Assembly: GCA_045648985.1 (NCBI GenBank)
Contig: JAZROZ010000021.1
Coordinates: 1-33,855 of the forward strand
DNA from: SIG437 sp045648985
Lineage (GTDB): Bacteria; Bacillota; Clostridia; UBA1381; UBA9506
DNA length: 33,855 bases
Direction of reading: 5' to 3'
Shown: positions 23,340 through 32,374 of the stretch, piece by piece
How positions within the stretch are numbered: the stretch's first letter is position 1
Layout of the letters: the number at the start of each line of letters is the position of its first letter
The notes under the pieces: generated by a model
Told to the model about the DNA's origin: nothing
Seen by the model: only the letters and a program-made list of their open reading frames with translations
The model's database searches: none
Translations under genes and position numbers: made by a program

Positions 23340-24044
23340 ATGTTTAATTATAATTACGAAACAAGATATGGAGATTATAAAAACTTTGATATCATAAAAC
23401 CCGGAACGGTTTTAGACATTGTTCAGGATATTGCAATTAAAGATTCTGAAAATAGCGGATATGGAATGAATGTGCTAAGAGAAATGAATCTTGCATGGCT
23501 TCTGCAGGGAATTAATTTAAGGTTTTTAAAGCCTGTTCAAACCGGTGTTTTGATTGAAGCATCTACTGCAGTAAAAACTCTTAAAGTAGTAACGTCTGAA
23601 CGTGGTTGCTTCATAAAACAAAATGGAGAATTAGTGGCACAGACTATTGCAAACTGGTTTTTATTCAATACCGAAAAAAACAGGATTGCGAAAATTCCCG
23701 AGGAAATGCTGTGCCAATATGAGTTTTATGATTTTAATGATGACTTTTTCAGCTTTAAAAAGCCACAGATTGAAGAATTAGAAAATGTAAGTTATTCAAT
23801 TAAAGTATCAAATAAAGATATTGATACGAATATGCATCTTAATAACCAAAAAGGTGCAGATTTGCTTATGGATGCCCTGCCGTTTGATTTTTATTTTAAC
23901 AATGCTAAAATCTTATATAAAAAATCTGCTTATTTAGGTGATGTTTTAGATGTTTGTATAAAAGAAACGGAGAAAGGGTATTACGTTCATTTGCAGACGC
24001 AGGACAATGAAATATGTGTAGTAGGTACATTTGAAAACGAATAA
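23340..24044 (+). CDS. Acyl-ACP thioesterase
   Basis: 234 residues from ATG 23340, behind GGAGGAG. Two hotdog domains: the first starts YETRYGDYK..... and has the long helix DIAIKDSENSGYGMNVLREMNLAWLL with a W; the second has NKDIDTNMHLNNQ, the catalytic Asn/His-containing loop of bacterial FatA/FatB-like enzymes (D-x-N-x-H-x-N). It hydrolyses acyl-ACP to free fatty acid. Bacterial members are usual in Clostridia and lactobacilli. A bidirectional terminator follows. Confidence 0.9.
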   Translation: MFNYNYETRYGDYKNFDIIKPGTVLDIVQDIAIKDSENSGYGMNVLREMNLAWLLQGINLRFLKPVQTGVLIEASTAVKTLKVVTSERGCFIKQNGELVAQTIANWFLFNTEKNRIAKIPEEMLCQYEFYDFNDDFFSFKKPQIEELENVSYSIKVSNKDIDTNMHLNNQKGADLLMDALPFDFYFNNAKILYKKSAYLGDVLDVCIKETEKGYYVHLQTQDNEICVVGTFENE

Positions 24045-24046
24045 AT

Positions 24047-24088
24047 AAAAATAGACGTTACAGAAGCAAACTGTAACGTCTATTTTGG
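24047..24088. terminator. Bidirectional terminator
   Basis: 13-bp perfect arms (24051-24063, 24071-24083) flanked by A and T runs, between the thioesterase gene and the convergent aminopeptidase operon. Confidence 0.9.
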
Positions 24089-24094
24089 TATATA

Positions 24095-25084
24095 TTAAAA
24101 TCCTGATTCAATTATCTTTGTTGCTAAGTCTGCAACACATTTTAAATCAGCCGTATTAACCATTTCAGAGGGGGAGTGTATATAACGCGTGGGGATTGAA
24201 ATGCATCCTGACGGAACACCGCTTCCTGAGAGTTGTATTGCGCCTGAATCAGTCCCGCCTGCTTCTAAAACTTCAAGCTGATATTTTATATTATTCTTTT
24301 CGCAAACATCAATCATCATATTCTTAACAGATGGATGTGCTATAAATGAACTGTCTTTGATTTTGACTGCAGCGCCACCACCTAGGCTTACTGCCATTTT
24401 AAGCTTACCGGGAACGTCACCTGTTCTTGTGACATCTATTGCTATTGCAAAATCAGGCTCTATTCTGTTTGCTGCAACTTTTGCACCTCGCAGTCCTAAT
24501 TCTTCGCTTGCAGTAAAAACAAAATATAAGTCATTTTTGTGCTCTTTAAAAGACTTGATTGCAGTAATCAATGCCGAGCAACCCGCTCTGTCATCTAAAG
24601 CCTTGGAAACTACATTTTCGCCGCATACTAAAAACTCGCCCATAAAGCCGCCCGCTTCGCCTAATGCTACCATTTTTTCAGCTTCTTCTTTTGATTTTGC
24701 ACCGATATCAATATATAAATCACTTGTTTTCAGATTTTTAAGAGTCTCTTCGTCTTTGTTTTCATATGAAACGACACCAACCGCACCGCCTGTAAATTTA
24801 ACTCTTTGATATAGTGCGTATTGAGCACTAACACCTCCAAGTGCTGTGAAACGTAGCATACCGTTATCTTCTATATATGTTATAATCACACCAATTTCAT
24901 CTGTGTGAGCTGCAAACATTAACTTTTTGCCACTTCCTTTTTTATGTGCTATGAGATTACCTAAAGCATCAACATCAATCTCGTCAACGTAGTCTTTTAT
25001 TTCATTAATAATAAAGTTGTGTATATGCTTTTCGTTCCCTGACGGAGCAGTAATCTGTGTCAGGTTTTTTAGTAATTCTATCAT
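24095..25084 (-). CDS. M42-family metallo-aminopeptidase (third of three)
   Basis: 329 residues, last gene of the minus-strand operon; its start overlaps the previous stop by 4 bases. M42 metal site complete: AAHTDE (His and Asp), ALDDRAG (bridging Asp), TASEELGLRGA (catalytic and metal Glu pair), AIDVT (Asp) and IHSPSEM (His). The tail ends CVADLATKIIESGF. Family members form hollow tetrahedral dodecamers (TET) that degrade peptides in the cytoplasm using two zinc or cobalt ions. Substrate cannot be read from the sequence. Confidence 0.93.
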   Translation of the reverse strand: MIELLKNLTQITAPSGNEKHIHNFIINEIKDYVDEIDVDALGNLIAHKKGSGKKLMFAAHTDEIGVIITYIEDNGMLRFTALGGVSAQYALYQRVKFTGGAVGVVSYENKDEETLKNLKTSDLYIDIGAKSKEEAEKMVALGEAGGFMGEFLVCGENVVSKALDDRAGCSALITAIKSFKEHKNDLYFVFTASEELGLRGAKVAANRIEPDFAIAIDVTRTGDVPGKLKMAVSLGGGAAVKIKDSSFIAHPSVKNMMIDVCEKNNIKYQLEVLEAGGTDSGAIQLSGSGVPSGCISIPTRYIHSPSEMVNTADLKCVADLATKIIESGF

Positions 25085-26094
25085 AATTTAATCTCCTTTA
25101 AAACTAATTTTAAGAGTTTAGTCGTGTTGTTAAAATCTTTTTTGGATATTACACAAGACGGAGTATGAATATATCTTACAGGCATTGAAATGGCTGCCGT
25201 TTTTACACCGTGATTTGAAATGTGAATTTCGCCTGCATCATTTCCGCCAAAGGATGCTCTTTTATATTGAACAGGAATATTATTAGCTTTTGCAAGATTA
25301 TAAATAAAATCTGCAAAATCTTTATCATAATACGTTCTTCTGTCTATTAATGATACTGCAGGACCGCTGCCTAAAACAGTAGAGTGGTTATATCCCAAAA
25401 CGCCTGTCGTGTCAGAGCAAGCCGTTGTTTCTATGACAATGGCAATGTCAGGTTTTACAGAATATGCACAAACTCTCGCACCACGAAGACCGACTTCTTC
25501 CTGAACAGTAAATGCAGCATAAAGGTCGAAATCATATCTTTCATCAAGCATTTCCATTAAAATCGCACAACCAGCTCTGTCGTCTAAAGCCTTTGCTTTT
25601 ATCAAATCGTTTCCAAACTCAACATAATCGCTTTTAAAGGAAACATAATCACCGACTGCGACTTTTTTTTCTGCTTCTTTTTTGTCTTTAGCACCAATAT
25701 CGATATATAATTCCTTTGTTTTTGTGATATTTGTGCGCTCTTGTTTGCTCATAAGGTGAATAGCCTTTGAACCTATTAACCCTGTCTGATTTTTAGAGCC
25801 TACTGTAACGTATTTAGATGGAAGCACGCGTGAATCAATTCCACCCACTATCTTAAATTTTAAAAAGCCGTCGTCTGTGATGCTGCTTAAAATAAAACCG
25901 ACCTCGTCCATATGTGCAGCAATCATCATTTTTTTGTTGTTTTTTATTTTGCCTTTCTTATATGCTACCATATTTCCCATAGAATCAATTTTAATATCAT
26001 CGCATTTTGCTTTTATGATGTTATATATATATTCTCTAACGGCATTTTCATTGCCTGAAACGCCGTTTATTTGAGTTAAATCTGATAAGTGCAT
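25081..26094 (-). CDS. M42-family metallo-aminopeptidase (second of three)
   Basis: 337 residues, overlapping the first gene by 19 bases. Metal-site motifs AAHMDEVG, ALDDRAGC, TVQEEVGLRGA and IHTPSC are present. Where the other two paralogues have Asp (DVT or DVC) this one has Glu in VIETTACSD, an accepted variant in M42 enzymes. Distinct sequence from its neighbours, so the operon is an old duplication rather than a recent one. Confidence 0.93.
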   Translation of the reverse strand: MHLSDLTQINGVSGNENAVREYIYNIIKAKCDDIKIDSMGNMVAYKKGKIKNNKKMMIAAHMDEVGFILSSITDDGFLKFKIVGGIDSRVLPSKYVTVGSKNQTGLIGSKAIHLMSKQERTNITKTKELYIDIGAKDKKEAEKKVAVGDYVSFKSDYVEFGNDLIKAKALDDRAGCAILMEMLDERYDFDLYAAFTVQEEVGLRGARVCAYSVKPDIAIVIETTACSDTTGVLGYNHSTVLGSGPAVSLIDRRTYYDKDFADFIYNLAKANNIPVQYKRASFGGNDAGEIHISNHGVKTAAISMPVRYIHTPSCVISKKDFNNTTKLLKLVLKEIKL

Positions 26095-27122
26095 GTAAGT
26101 TCCTCCAAATCAAGATTTTTTATAACGTAAAAAAGCAGTTTTCCTATTGCCTCGACATCGTCATAAGAAAGTGTTTCTGTCGTTGTGTGCATATATCGGA
26201 GCGGAATTGACAAAAGCAGAGTAGGGATACCACTTTTTGTTACCTGAACAGCCCACGCATCAGTCCCTGTATCACCGCCATCAACATCTATAGAATATTT
26301 AATCTTTTCTTTTTTTGCAACGTTTTCGGCAAGATTTGAAAGATATGGATGAATGTTAGGGCCTTTACTGATTACAGCACCGCTTCCAAGCTTAAACGTA
26401 CTATCTGATCCTGAGTCAGGAGTTTTTCCGTGACAAACATCAACGACTAAAGCACAGTCAGGATTAATTCCATATGTTCCTGTTTTTGCGCCTCTTAATC
26501 CAACTTCCTCGCTCGTTGCAGCGAGTACTACAACATCAAATTCGAGGAGAGTATTCTTTAAATTTTTTAAACAGATTAGAAGGGTGATCAAACCTGCTCT
26601 GTCATCGAAATATTTACCTGAATAGATTTTATTTGAAAGCTTATTGGCACCGTTTGCAAATGTTATCATATCACCCACGGTAACATATTTTCGCACCTCT
26701 TCTTCAGTCATGCCAACGTCAATAACTAAATCGTGTATTGCATATTTTTTATCCTGCTCGTTATCATCTAAGACGGCAGGACTTTTAGCAGCAATTACAC
26801 CATATAAATCCTTTTTGCCGCAGACAATAACCTCGGAATATGGCAAAATTCCCGAATCAATACCACCGATTGGCACAAAGGATATAAATCCTTCGTCTAA
26901 AATATCTTTTACCATAAGACCGATTCCGTCAATATGTGCTTCAATCATAACTTTTTTTGCGTTTTCCTTATTGCATTTAAAAATACCGACAACATTTCCC
27001 ATTGTGTCAACATTTACTTCGTCACAAAAATCGGAAAGAAGTGATTTAATATTTTCGGCTATGGTGTATTCAAATCCCGAAATACCACCTAAAGCTGACA
27101 ATTTCATAAGCTCTTTTTTCAT
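26076..27122 (-). CDS. M42-family metallo-aminopeptidase (first of three)
   Basis: 348 residues, first gene of the operon; ATG at the complement of 27120-27122 with AAGGAA upstream. Motifs IEAHIDGIGLMV, YFDDRAG, AATSEEVGLRGAK, VVDVCHGKTPD and MHTTTETL supply the full metal set. The insertion domain around residues 70-160 is the beta-barrel/dimerisation domain of the family. Three different M42 subunits in one operon may co-assemble into a mixed TET particle; that is inference. Confidence 0.93.
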   Translation of the reverse strand: MKKELMKLSALGGISGFEYTIAENIKSLLSDFCDEVNVDTMGNVVGIFKCNKENAKKVMIEAHIDGIGLMVKDILDEGFISFVPIGGIDSGILPYSEVIVCGKKDLYGVIAAKSPAVLDDNEQDKKYAIHDLVIDVGMTEEEVRKYVTVGDMITFANGANKLSNKIYSGKYFDDRAGLITLLICLKNLKNTLLEFDVVVLAATSEEVGLRGAKTGTYGINPDCALVVDVCHGKTPDSGSDSTFKLGSGAVISKGPNIHPYLSNLAENVAKKEKIKYSIDVDGGDTGTDAWAVQVTKSGIPTLLLSIPLRYMHTTTETLSYDDVEAIGKLLFYVIKNLDLEELTCTYQI

Positions 27123-27167
27123 AGCTACATTCCTTTTCTTTAAATATATCTTTACTTATTTTAACAT

Positions 27168-27195
27168 ATCATACCTTATTTTACAACATAAACAA
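27168..27195 (-). promoter_or_regulatory. Candidate promoter of the M42 operon
   Basis: Minus strand TTGTTT (complement of 27190-27195), 16 bases, TATGAT (complement of 27168-27173), 46 bases before the first start codon. Back to back with the nagB-like promoter. Confidence 0.5.
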
Positions 27196-27209
27196 AAATT
27201 AATTTTATG

Positions 27210-27238
27210 TTGCAGACGATATTTTTTTGTGATATACT
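27210..27238 (+). promoter_or_regulatory. Promoter of the nagB-like gene
   Basis: TTGCAG (27210-27215), 17 bases, TATACT (27233-27238), 34 bases before the chosen ATG. Confidence 0.75.
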
Positions 27239-27271
27239 ATACATAAAATCGACATGGAAAGGGAGATTGAA

Positions 27272-28048
27272 ATGTGTATTATTAAAAGTGTTCAGGCACA
27301 GAACCTGAAAGTAAAAATTTTTGAAACAAGGGAGGAAATGGGCAACTGTGCAGCTAAGGAAGCTTCAGAGTGTATTAAAGATCTTTTAAAAGTTAAAAGT
27401 GAAGTAAACATCATCTTTGCTGCAGCACCATCACAGAATGAAACATTAGCAGGTTTAGTTGCTGATAAAACGATAGAATGGAACAGAATCAACGCGTTCC
27501 ATATGGATGAATATATCGGGCTGCCTGAAAACGCACCGCAGGCTTTTGGCAACTTCTTAAAGGAACATATCTTTGATAAGGTAAACTTTAAATCTGTAAA
27601 CTATATCTATTCAGCAAATGAATCAAGCGAAGAAACATGCAAAAGATATTCTAAGCTTATAAAAGAAAACCCTATTGATATAGTGTGTCTTGGTATAGGT
27701 GAGAACGGACACATTGCTTTTAACGACCCATGGGTTGCTGATTTTGAAGATAAAGAGATTATCAAAAAAGTTGAACTTGATGAAATGTGTCGTAATCAAC
27801 AGGTTAATGATGGCTGCTTTGCAAAACTCAGTGAAGTTCCAAAATATGCTCTAACACTTACTGTACCGACTTTATTTAATGCTGATTATCTGTTCTGCAC
27901 TGTACCTGCAAAAACTAAAGCAGAAGCTGTTTATAACACAGTTAACTGTGAGATTAACGAAGATGTGCCTGCTACAATTATGAGGAAACATAAAAATGCT
28001 GTTATGTATTGCGATAAAGACAGTGCAGCAAAGCTTTTAGTAGATTAG
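27272..28048 (+). CDS. NagB-like aminosugar-6-phosphate deaminase/isomerase
   Basis: 258 residues from ATG 27272, chosen because GGGAG lies at 27261-27265; ATG 27254 upstream would place that ribosome site inside the gene. Features: FAAAPSQNETLAGL phosphate loop, FHMDEY with Asp79 (equivalent of E. coli NagB Asp72), and GIGENGHIAFNDP at 141-153. In E. coli NagB the corresponding motif is GVGNDGHIAFNEP, so catalytic Asp141 is Asn here and Glu148 is Asp; His is kept. The CRNQQVNDGCF segment marks a separate NagB-like branch found in Firmicutes sugar clusters. The exact substrate (GlcN6P, GalN6P or another) is uncertain. Confidence 0.82.
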   Translation: MCIIKSVQAQNLKVKIFETREEMGNCAAKEASECIKDLLKVKSEVNIIFAAAPSQNETLAGLVADKTIEWNRINAFHMDEYIGLPENAPQAFGNFLKEHIFDKVNFKSVNYIYSANESSEETCKRYSKLIKENPIDIVCLGIGENGHIAFNDPWVADFEDKEIIKKVELDEMCRNQQVNDGCFAKLSEVPKYALTLTVPTLFNADYLFCTVPAKTKAEAVYNTVNCEINEDVPATIMRKHKNAVMYCDKDSAAKLLVD

Positions 28049-28089
28049 TAATGAAATAAAAACCAATATATGAAATACTTATAAAAGTT

Positions 28090-28129
28090 AAATGGCTATG
28101 ACAAACGGGGTGTCATAGCCATTTTTATT
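28090..28129. terminator. Bidirectional terminator between nagB-like and araC genes
   Basis: 14-bp perfect arms (28090-28103, 28111-28124) with a 7-base loop and T-rich end. Confidence 0.9.
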
Positions 28130-28973
28130 CATCAGCCTTTTTATACTTTCTATATTGTGACGGAGTACAGCTTTTGATTTTTTTGAATACTTTACTGAAA
28201 TATGCACTTGAGTCAAAGCCTACATGCTGGGCTATTTCTGAAATGCCGTCTTCTGTTAAAAGCAAAAGGCTTTCAGCTTTTGCTACACGTATAAGATTAA
28301 CATAGTCAACAAGAGAGGAATTTACACTTTTTTTAAAAAGTCTGCATAAGTGTGACTTGTCGATATTGATTAAATCGCTCATTTTATTAAGTGAGATGTT
28401 TTCGTTGTAGTGATTGTGTATATAATCAAGTACAGGCATAATCTTGTCTATCCCATAAGAATGATAAATACTTTCAGGATTTTTTATAACGTCATATCTG
28501 TATAAAATCGCAATAATCTTATAAATCTCAGCTATAATGTAATCCTCATAAGCGGTGTTTTTCATTGCGTTTTCTGAAATTATATTGTCAAGACAACTTC
28601 TAAGCTCGTCATATTCTTGAGTTCCCAGTGTGAAATAAGCAGCATCAGCGCTTGTGGTATTAATGTAGTTAGATAACGATTTGTAAAAATTTTTCAGCTC
28701 GACATTGATAGCAAAGTGAACAAAAATTTTTTTCATTCCTTTTTCTATTATAGCACGATGTGGAATATTGCTGTTTATAAATACAATGTCACCCGCTTTT
28801 AACTTATATGACCTATCCTTAAAAAAATATGTTGCACCACCTTCGAGTATTAAATGCATTTCACATTCATCATGGATATGCCAGTTACACGTCCAAGGCA
28901 TTTCTGTTTTTTCAATCTCTTTAACTTTGATTGAAGAATTTTTTATAGTTGGTTTTATTATTTCAGTTATCAT
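28125..28973 (-). CDS. AraC-family regulator with cupin sensor domain
   Basis: 282 residues. N-terminal cupin (WHIHDECEMHLILEGGATYFF ... GDIVFINSNIPHRAI) binds the effector; C-terminal AraC DNA-binding domain with two HTHs (ISLNKMSDLINIDKSHLCRLFKK and GISEIAQHVGFDSSAYFSKVFKK) and the usual TPSQYRKYK end. Start at the complement of 28971-28973 with GGGGTAAG upstream. Divergent from the glycosidase-like/sugar-catabolism cluster, which it presumably activates through the repeats at 29010-29038. Confidence 0.93.
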   Translation of the reverse strand: MITEIIKPTIKNSSIKVKEIEKTEMPWTCNWHIHDECEMHLILEGGATYFFKDRSYKLKAGDIVFINSNIPHRAIIEKGMKKIFVHFAINVELKNFYKSLSNYINTTSADAAYFTLGTQEYDELRSCLDNIISENAMKNTAYEDYIIAEIYKIIAILYRYDVIKNPESIYHSYGIDKIMPVLDYIHNHYNENISLNKMSDLINIDKSHLCRLFKKSVNSSLVDYVNLIRVAKAESLLLLTEDGISEIAQHVGFDSSAYFSKVFKKIKSCTPSQYRKYKKADE

Positions 28974-29009
28974 AATCTTACCCCAAAAAAGTTAGATTTT
29001 CATGCTTTA

Positions 29010-29038
29010 TTTTGCAGAATTTGCAAACATTTTGCAGA
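29010..29038. promoter_or_regulatory. Candidate AraC-type operator repeats
   Basis: TTTTGCAGA occurs at 29010-29018 and 29030-29038, exactly 20 bases apart, with a related TTTGCAAA at 29020-29027 between them. Two helical turns spacing and location in the araC divergent region, 10 bases before the -35, suit an AraC-family activator. Confidence 0.5.
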
Positions 29039-29047
29039 TATTATGTA

Positions 29048-29076
29048 TTTACAAAAGCAGATAAATATGCTAAATT
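29048..29076 (+). promoter_or_regulatory. Candidate promoter of the sugar cluster
   Basis: TTTACA (29048-29053), 17 bases, TAAATT (29071-29076). A poor -10 next to activator-like repeats fits a regulated promoter. Confidence 0.45.
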
Positions 29077-29147
29077 TAATATACCATACTTTTTATTAAA
29101 AATCAATAGGGCGTTTTTATACAACTTATAAATAAGGAGAAAAAACT

Positions 29148-30774
29148 ATGTTTTGTAAAATTAAACCTGTAATCAAAAGCCTAAATGACAAATCTGCTAA
29201 AACACTCATTTTTGCAGCGTTTTAACTCTAGAAATACTTAGAAATGGTATTAGAGGGAGATTTCCCTGTAATGCATACAAGTGAGTATAAAGAAGATGAT
29301 GAAAATACAATCTATCTTGGAGTGGATTTAACCGAAAAATTAGAAAAAGCGATTGACCCAACTTTAGATGATAACATCTATATTGATGTAGAAAACTTCA
29401 GTGGCATCATCACAGGAACAAACCCACGTTCTGTGCTCATTGCTGCATACAGATTTTTAAGAGAAAAGGGCTACGTGTTCCTGTGTCCCGGAAAAACAGG
29501 GGAGATTATTCCTGAAACGGTAGATGGTGACAGAGTATTTATATCTGAAAAACCATCATGTCGCTATAGAGGAATTACAATAGAGGGCTCTGTATATCAG
29601 GAAAATCTTATGGATTTAATCGACTGGATGCCTAAAGTTGCTATGAACGCATATTACGTGCAGTTCCAGATTCCGTATTCATTCTTTGACAGATGTTATA
29701 ATAGAACATTTGGAATCTCATAAAAACATAACACATCTGCATTTCTGGCTTGCTGATGGTGTTAAGAATTATTGCGAATGTGAAGAATGTCAGAAACTTA
29801 GAGCTTCTGATTGGTATGTTAAGGCATTAAACGAGCTTGACGAAAAGTTGACAGCTAAGGGTATGGACACAAAGATTGTCTTTATCGTATGGTCTGAAGT
29901 ATTCTGGGTGCCTATTAAAGAAAGATTAAACAATCCTTCAAGATTTGTTTTATGCTTAGCACCAATCACAAGAACCTTTTCTGCGCCACTTGACCATGAT
30001 GAGAATGTGAAAACAGCTGAATACAGCTTAAATAACGCAATACAACCAAAATCAGGTCCTGAAAACATCGCATACCTTGATGAGTGGGTAGAAATCTATA
30101 GCGGTGATTGTGTGAATTTTGATTATTATTTCACTTGGGAGCACTACTTTGAATTTTCACAATACCAGCTATCAAAGCTCATTTATGATGATATGCATAA
30201 CTATGAGAAGTTAAATCTTGACGGAATAATTAGCTGTCAGGCTCAGCGTGTGTTTATTCCTACATCACTTGGAATGAACGTTTTAGCAAGAACTCTCTGG
30301 AGCAAGGATGTTTCCTTCGAAGATATTGAAAAAGAAGTGCTTTGTGCTGAATTTGGCAAAGACTACAAAAAAGTTATTGATTATTTGAGCGAAACATCAA
30401 AGCATAATTGCGCTAAAGTAATCAGATGCGAAATGTATTTATACGATAGCGGAGTAGCAGAGGATTTAGCTAAAACAGCAGAAATTTTAGATAACTTTGA
30501 GTCTTTTATATTATCTCAGATTGAAAAAATAGAAGATGCTCAAATTAAAGATGCATGGGAAAGACTCCATTTCCATAACAGGCTCTACAGAAAAATGATA
30601 GAGTTTTACAGAAACTTTAACAACTCTAATAAAGACAAGCTCGAAAATGAAATTTACGATTATGTAAAAAAATATGAACAGAGATTTAAAGATGTGTTTG
30701 ATGCATATTATTTCTGCTGGACATTCCAGCTTCTAACAAAGCCGAGACTTAACAGAATTGAAGTTATAAAATAA
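29148..30774 (+). pseudogene. DUF4838 glycosidase-like protein, broken
   Basis: ATG 29148 has a good AAGGAGA and reads MFCKIKPVIKSLNDKSAK, but TAA (29223) and TAG (29229) interrupt the frame at a point where the family reads AAEELKKYLEMVL. The same frame then continues from KYLEMVLEGDFP to 29723. Near 29690 the coding sense switches frame (SFFDR, then TDVIIEHLE), and the part expected between these segments in DUF4838 proteins (roughly 100 residues, from memory of the family) is missing. The downstream frame (to 30774) has CECEECQKL, the long WYVKALNELDEKL helix and a LDEWVEIYSGDC segment. Family members are predicted GH67/GH20-related hydrolases acting on acidic or amino sugars. As it stands no full-length enzyme can be made. 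Confidence 0.85.
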
Positions 30775-30778
30775 CATA

Positions 30779-30812
30779 AAATCCCCGAGACTTCTCGGGG
30801 ATTTATCTATTT
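30779..30812 (+). terminator. Terminator after the DUF4838 pseudogene
   Basis: 11-bp perfect arms (30779-30789, 30794-30804), ACTT loop, T-rich tail. Confidence 0.85.
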
Positions 30813-30847
30813 ATATACTTAATTTTAGAAAAAATTTCAAAAAGATA

Positions 30848-30876
30848 TTGCATTTTAGCATAAAATTATATAAAAT
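30848..30876 (+). promoter_or_regulatory. Promoter of the yhcH-pfkB-mtlD-like operon
   Basis: TTGCAT (30848-30853), 17 bases, TAAAAT (30871-30876), 51 bases before the start codon. It allows these genes to be expressed separately from the broken gene. Confidence 0.65.
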
Positions 30877-30926
30877 AATAAGAGTTAGATTTTAAGCTGA
30901 TAATTTGATTCACAGGAGATTTTGAA

Positions 30927-31388
30927 ATGGTTTATGATAATTTGAAAAATTGTGCTAAATACTATGCACTTCATCCGAATTTTAAAAAGGCTTTTGATTT
31001 TATAACTGATGCTCTTGCAGAAAAAAAGCCGCTTGGTAAATACGAAATTGACGGCAAAGATGTTTATGCAATGATTATGGAATATGAAACAAAAAATATT
31101 GATGATTGCAAGTTTGAAGCACATAGAAAATATATTGACATTCAGTATCTTATTAAAGGAACTGAAGTTATGCAAATAACAGATACAGCAAATTTAGAAA
31201 CAACGGTTGAGTATGATTTTGAAAAAGATATTGAATTTTATGGAAATTACGATAAAGCAGGTCAAATAGCTGTTGATTCAAATGAATTTGTTGTATTCTT
31301 CCCACATGATGCTCACAGACCAAGTATTTCATTTAATGGTTCTGAGATGATTAAAAAAATCGTTGTTAAAGTAGCAGTTAAGGAGTAA
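30927..31388 (+). CDS. YhcH/YjgK/YiaL family protein (DUF386)
   Basis: 153 residues, ATG 30927 behind CAGGAGA. Cupin-like beta-barrel with the family segments EIDGKDVYAMIMEYET, CKFEAHRKYIDIQYLIKGTE and FFPHDAHRPSI, whose His/Glu residues bind a metal. Members accompany sialic-acid, gluconate and other sugar operons and are thought to act as anomerases or isomerases of sugar acids or aminosugars. The stop is 5 bases before the kinase start. Confidence 0.92.
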   Translation: MVYDNLKNCAKYYALHPNFKKAFDFITDALAEKKPLGKYEIDGKDVYAMIMEYETKNIDDCKFEAHRKYIDIQYLIKGTEVMQITDTANLETTVEYDFEKDIEFYGNYDKAGQIAVDSNEFVVFFPHDAHRPSISFNGSEMIKKIVVKVAVKE

Positions 31389-31393
31389 TTATT

Positions 31394-32350
31394 ATGTATG
31401 ATGTAGCATGTATTGGCATTTTAGTTGCGGATTGTATAGCAAAAACCGTAAATGAACTTCCTGAAGCGGGAAAACTAAAAAAAATTGACAGTATAAAGCT
31501 CTATAGTGGTGGCTGCGCTATGAATGCAGCAGTTGATATGCAGAAAATTGGTGCAAACGTTGCCTTAGTCGGTATGGTTGGTAACGATGGTTTTGGCAGT
31601 TTCTTAGTTTCAGAGGTAAAAAAGAACGGAATCAGTGTTGAGGGTATAAAAATAAGTGATGATTATTTGACTTCGGCTTCTGTTGTTTTAATTGATGATT
31701 CCGGAGAAAGAACATTCCTTCATAACACGGGAGCAAACGGAAAGTTTACTGATACGGATATAGATTATTCCGTTATAGAGAAGTCAGACATTGTTTTTGT
31801 TGCAGGAACAATGCTTATGGATACTTTTGATGGCAAGCCTTGTGCACGAGTTTTGAAAAAGTGTAAGGAAATGGGAAAAACAACTGTTTTAGACAGTGCT
31901 TGGGACGATTCGGGCAAATGGATGGAAATATTAAAGCCCTGTATGCCGTATATTGATTATTTTATTCCGAGCATTGAAGAAGCGGAAATGTTTGCAGGTG
32001 GTAAAAAAGACGTTAATGAAATTGCAGATATATTCTTTGACTATGGTGTAAAGCATGTTGCAATCAAGGTTGGAAAGCATGGATGTTTCATAAAAGAAAC
32101 AAAAGAATCAGAAGGAATAATTTTACCTACATATACACATATAAAACGTGTTGACACTACAGGTGCAGGTGATTCATGGTGTTCAGGATTCCTTTATGGC
32201 TTATCTCACGGTATGTCAATGGTGGAAAGCGGCAAATTTGCAAATGCCGTAGGAACACATTGCATAATGGAGGTTGGTGCATCAACGGGTATCAAGCCAT
32301 ATGCAGAAATTAAAAAGTTTATGGAAGAAAATGAACAATATTTAAAATAA
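31394..32350 (+). CDS. PfkB-family sugar kinase
   Basis: 318 residues, ATG 31394 with AAGGAG upstream. Ribokinase-like: SGGCAMNAA near 38-46 (substrate Gly-Gly), LVGMVGNDGFG, and DTTGAGDSWCSG with the catalytic Asp260. Phosphorylates a sugar or sugar acid at the primary alcohol; the specific sugar cannot be told. Sits between YhcH and the polyol dehydrogenase, so the pathway likely runs dehydrogenase/isomerase, kinase, then central metabolism. Confidence 0.92.
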   Translation: MYDVACIGILVADCIAKTVNELPEAGKLKKIDSIKLYSGGCAMNAAVDMQKIGANVALVGMVGNDGFGSFLVSEVKKNGISVEGIKISDDYLTSASVVLIDDSGERTFLHNTGANGKFTDTDIDYSVIEKSDIVFVAGTMLMDTFDGKPCARVLKKCKEMGKTTVLDSAWDDSGKWMEILKPCMPYIDYFIPSIEEAEMFAGGKKDVNEIADIFFDYGVKHVAIKVGKHGCFIKETKESEGIILPTYTHIKRVDTTGAGDSWCSGFLYGLSHGMSMVESGKFANAVGTHCIMEVGASTGIKPYAEIKKFMEENEQYLK

Positions 32351-32374
32351 TATATACGAAAGGCAATGTTTAAA

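Noticed and set aside
24357..24809. Plus-strand ORF opposite the M42 gene
   Set aside because: Antisense shadow of a clearly conserved enzyme; Ser/Pro-rich with no recognisable family.
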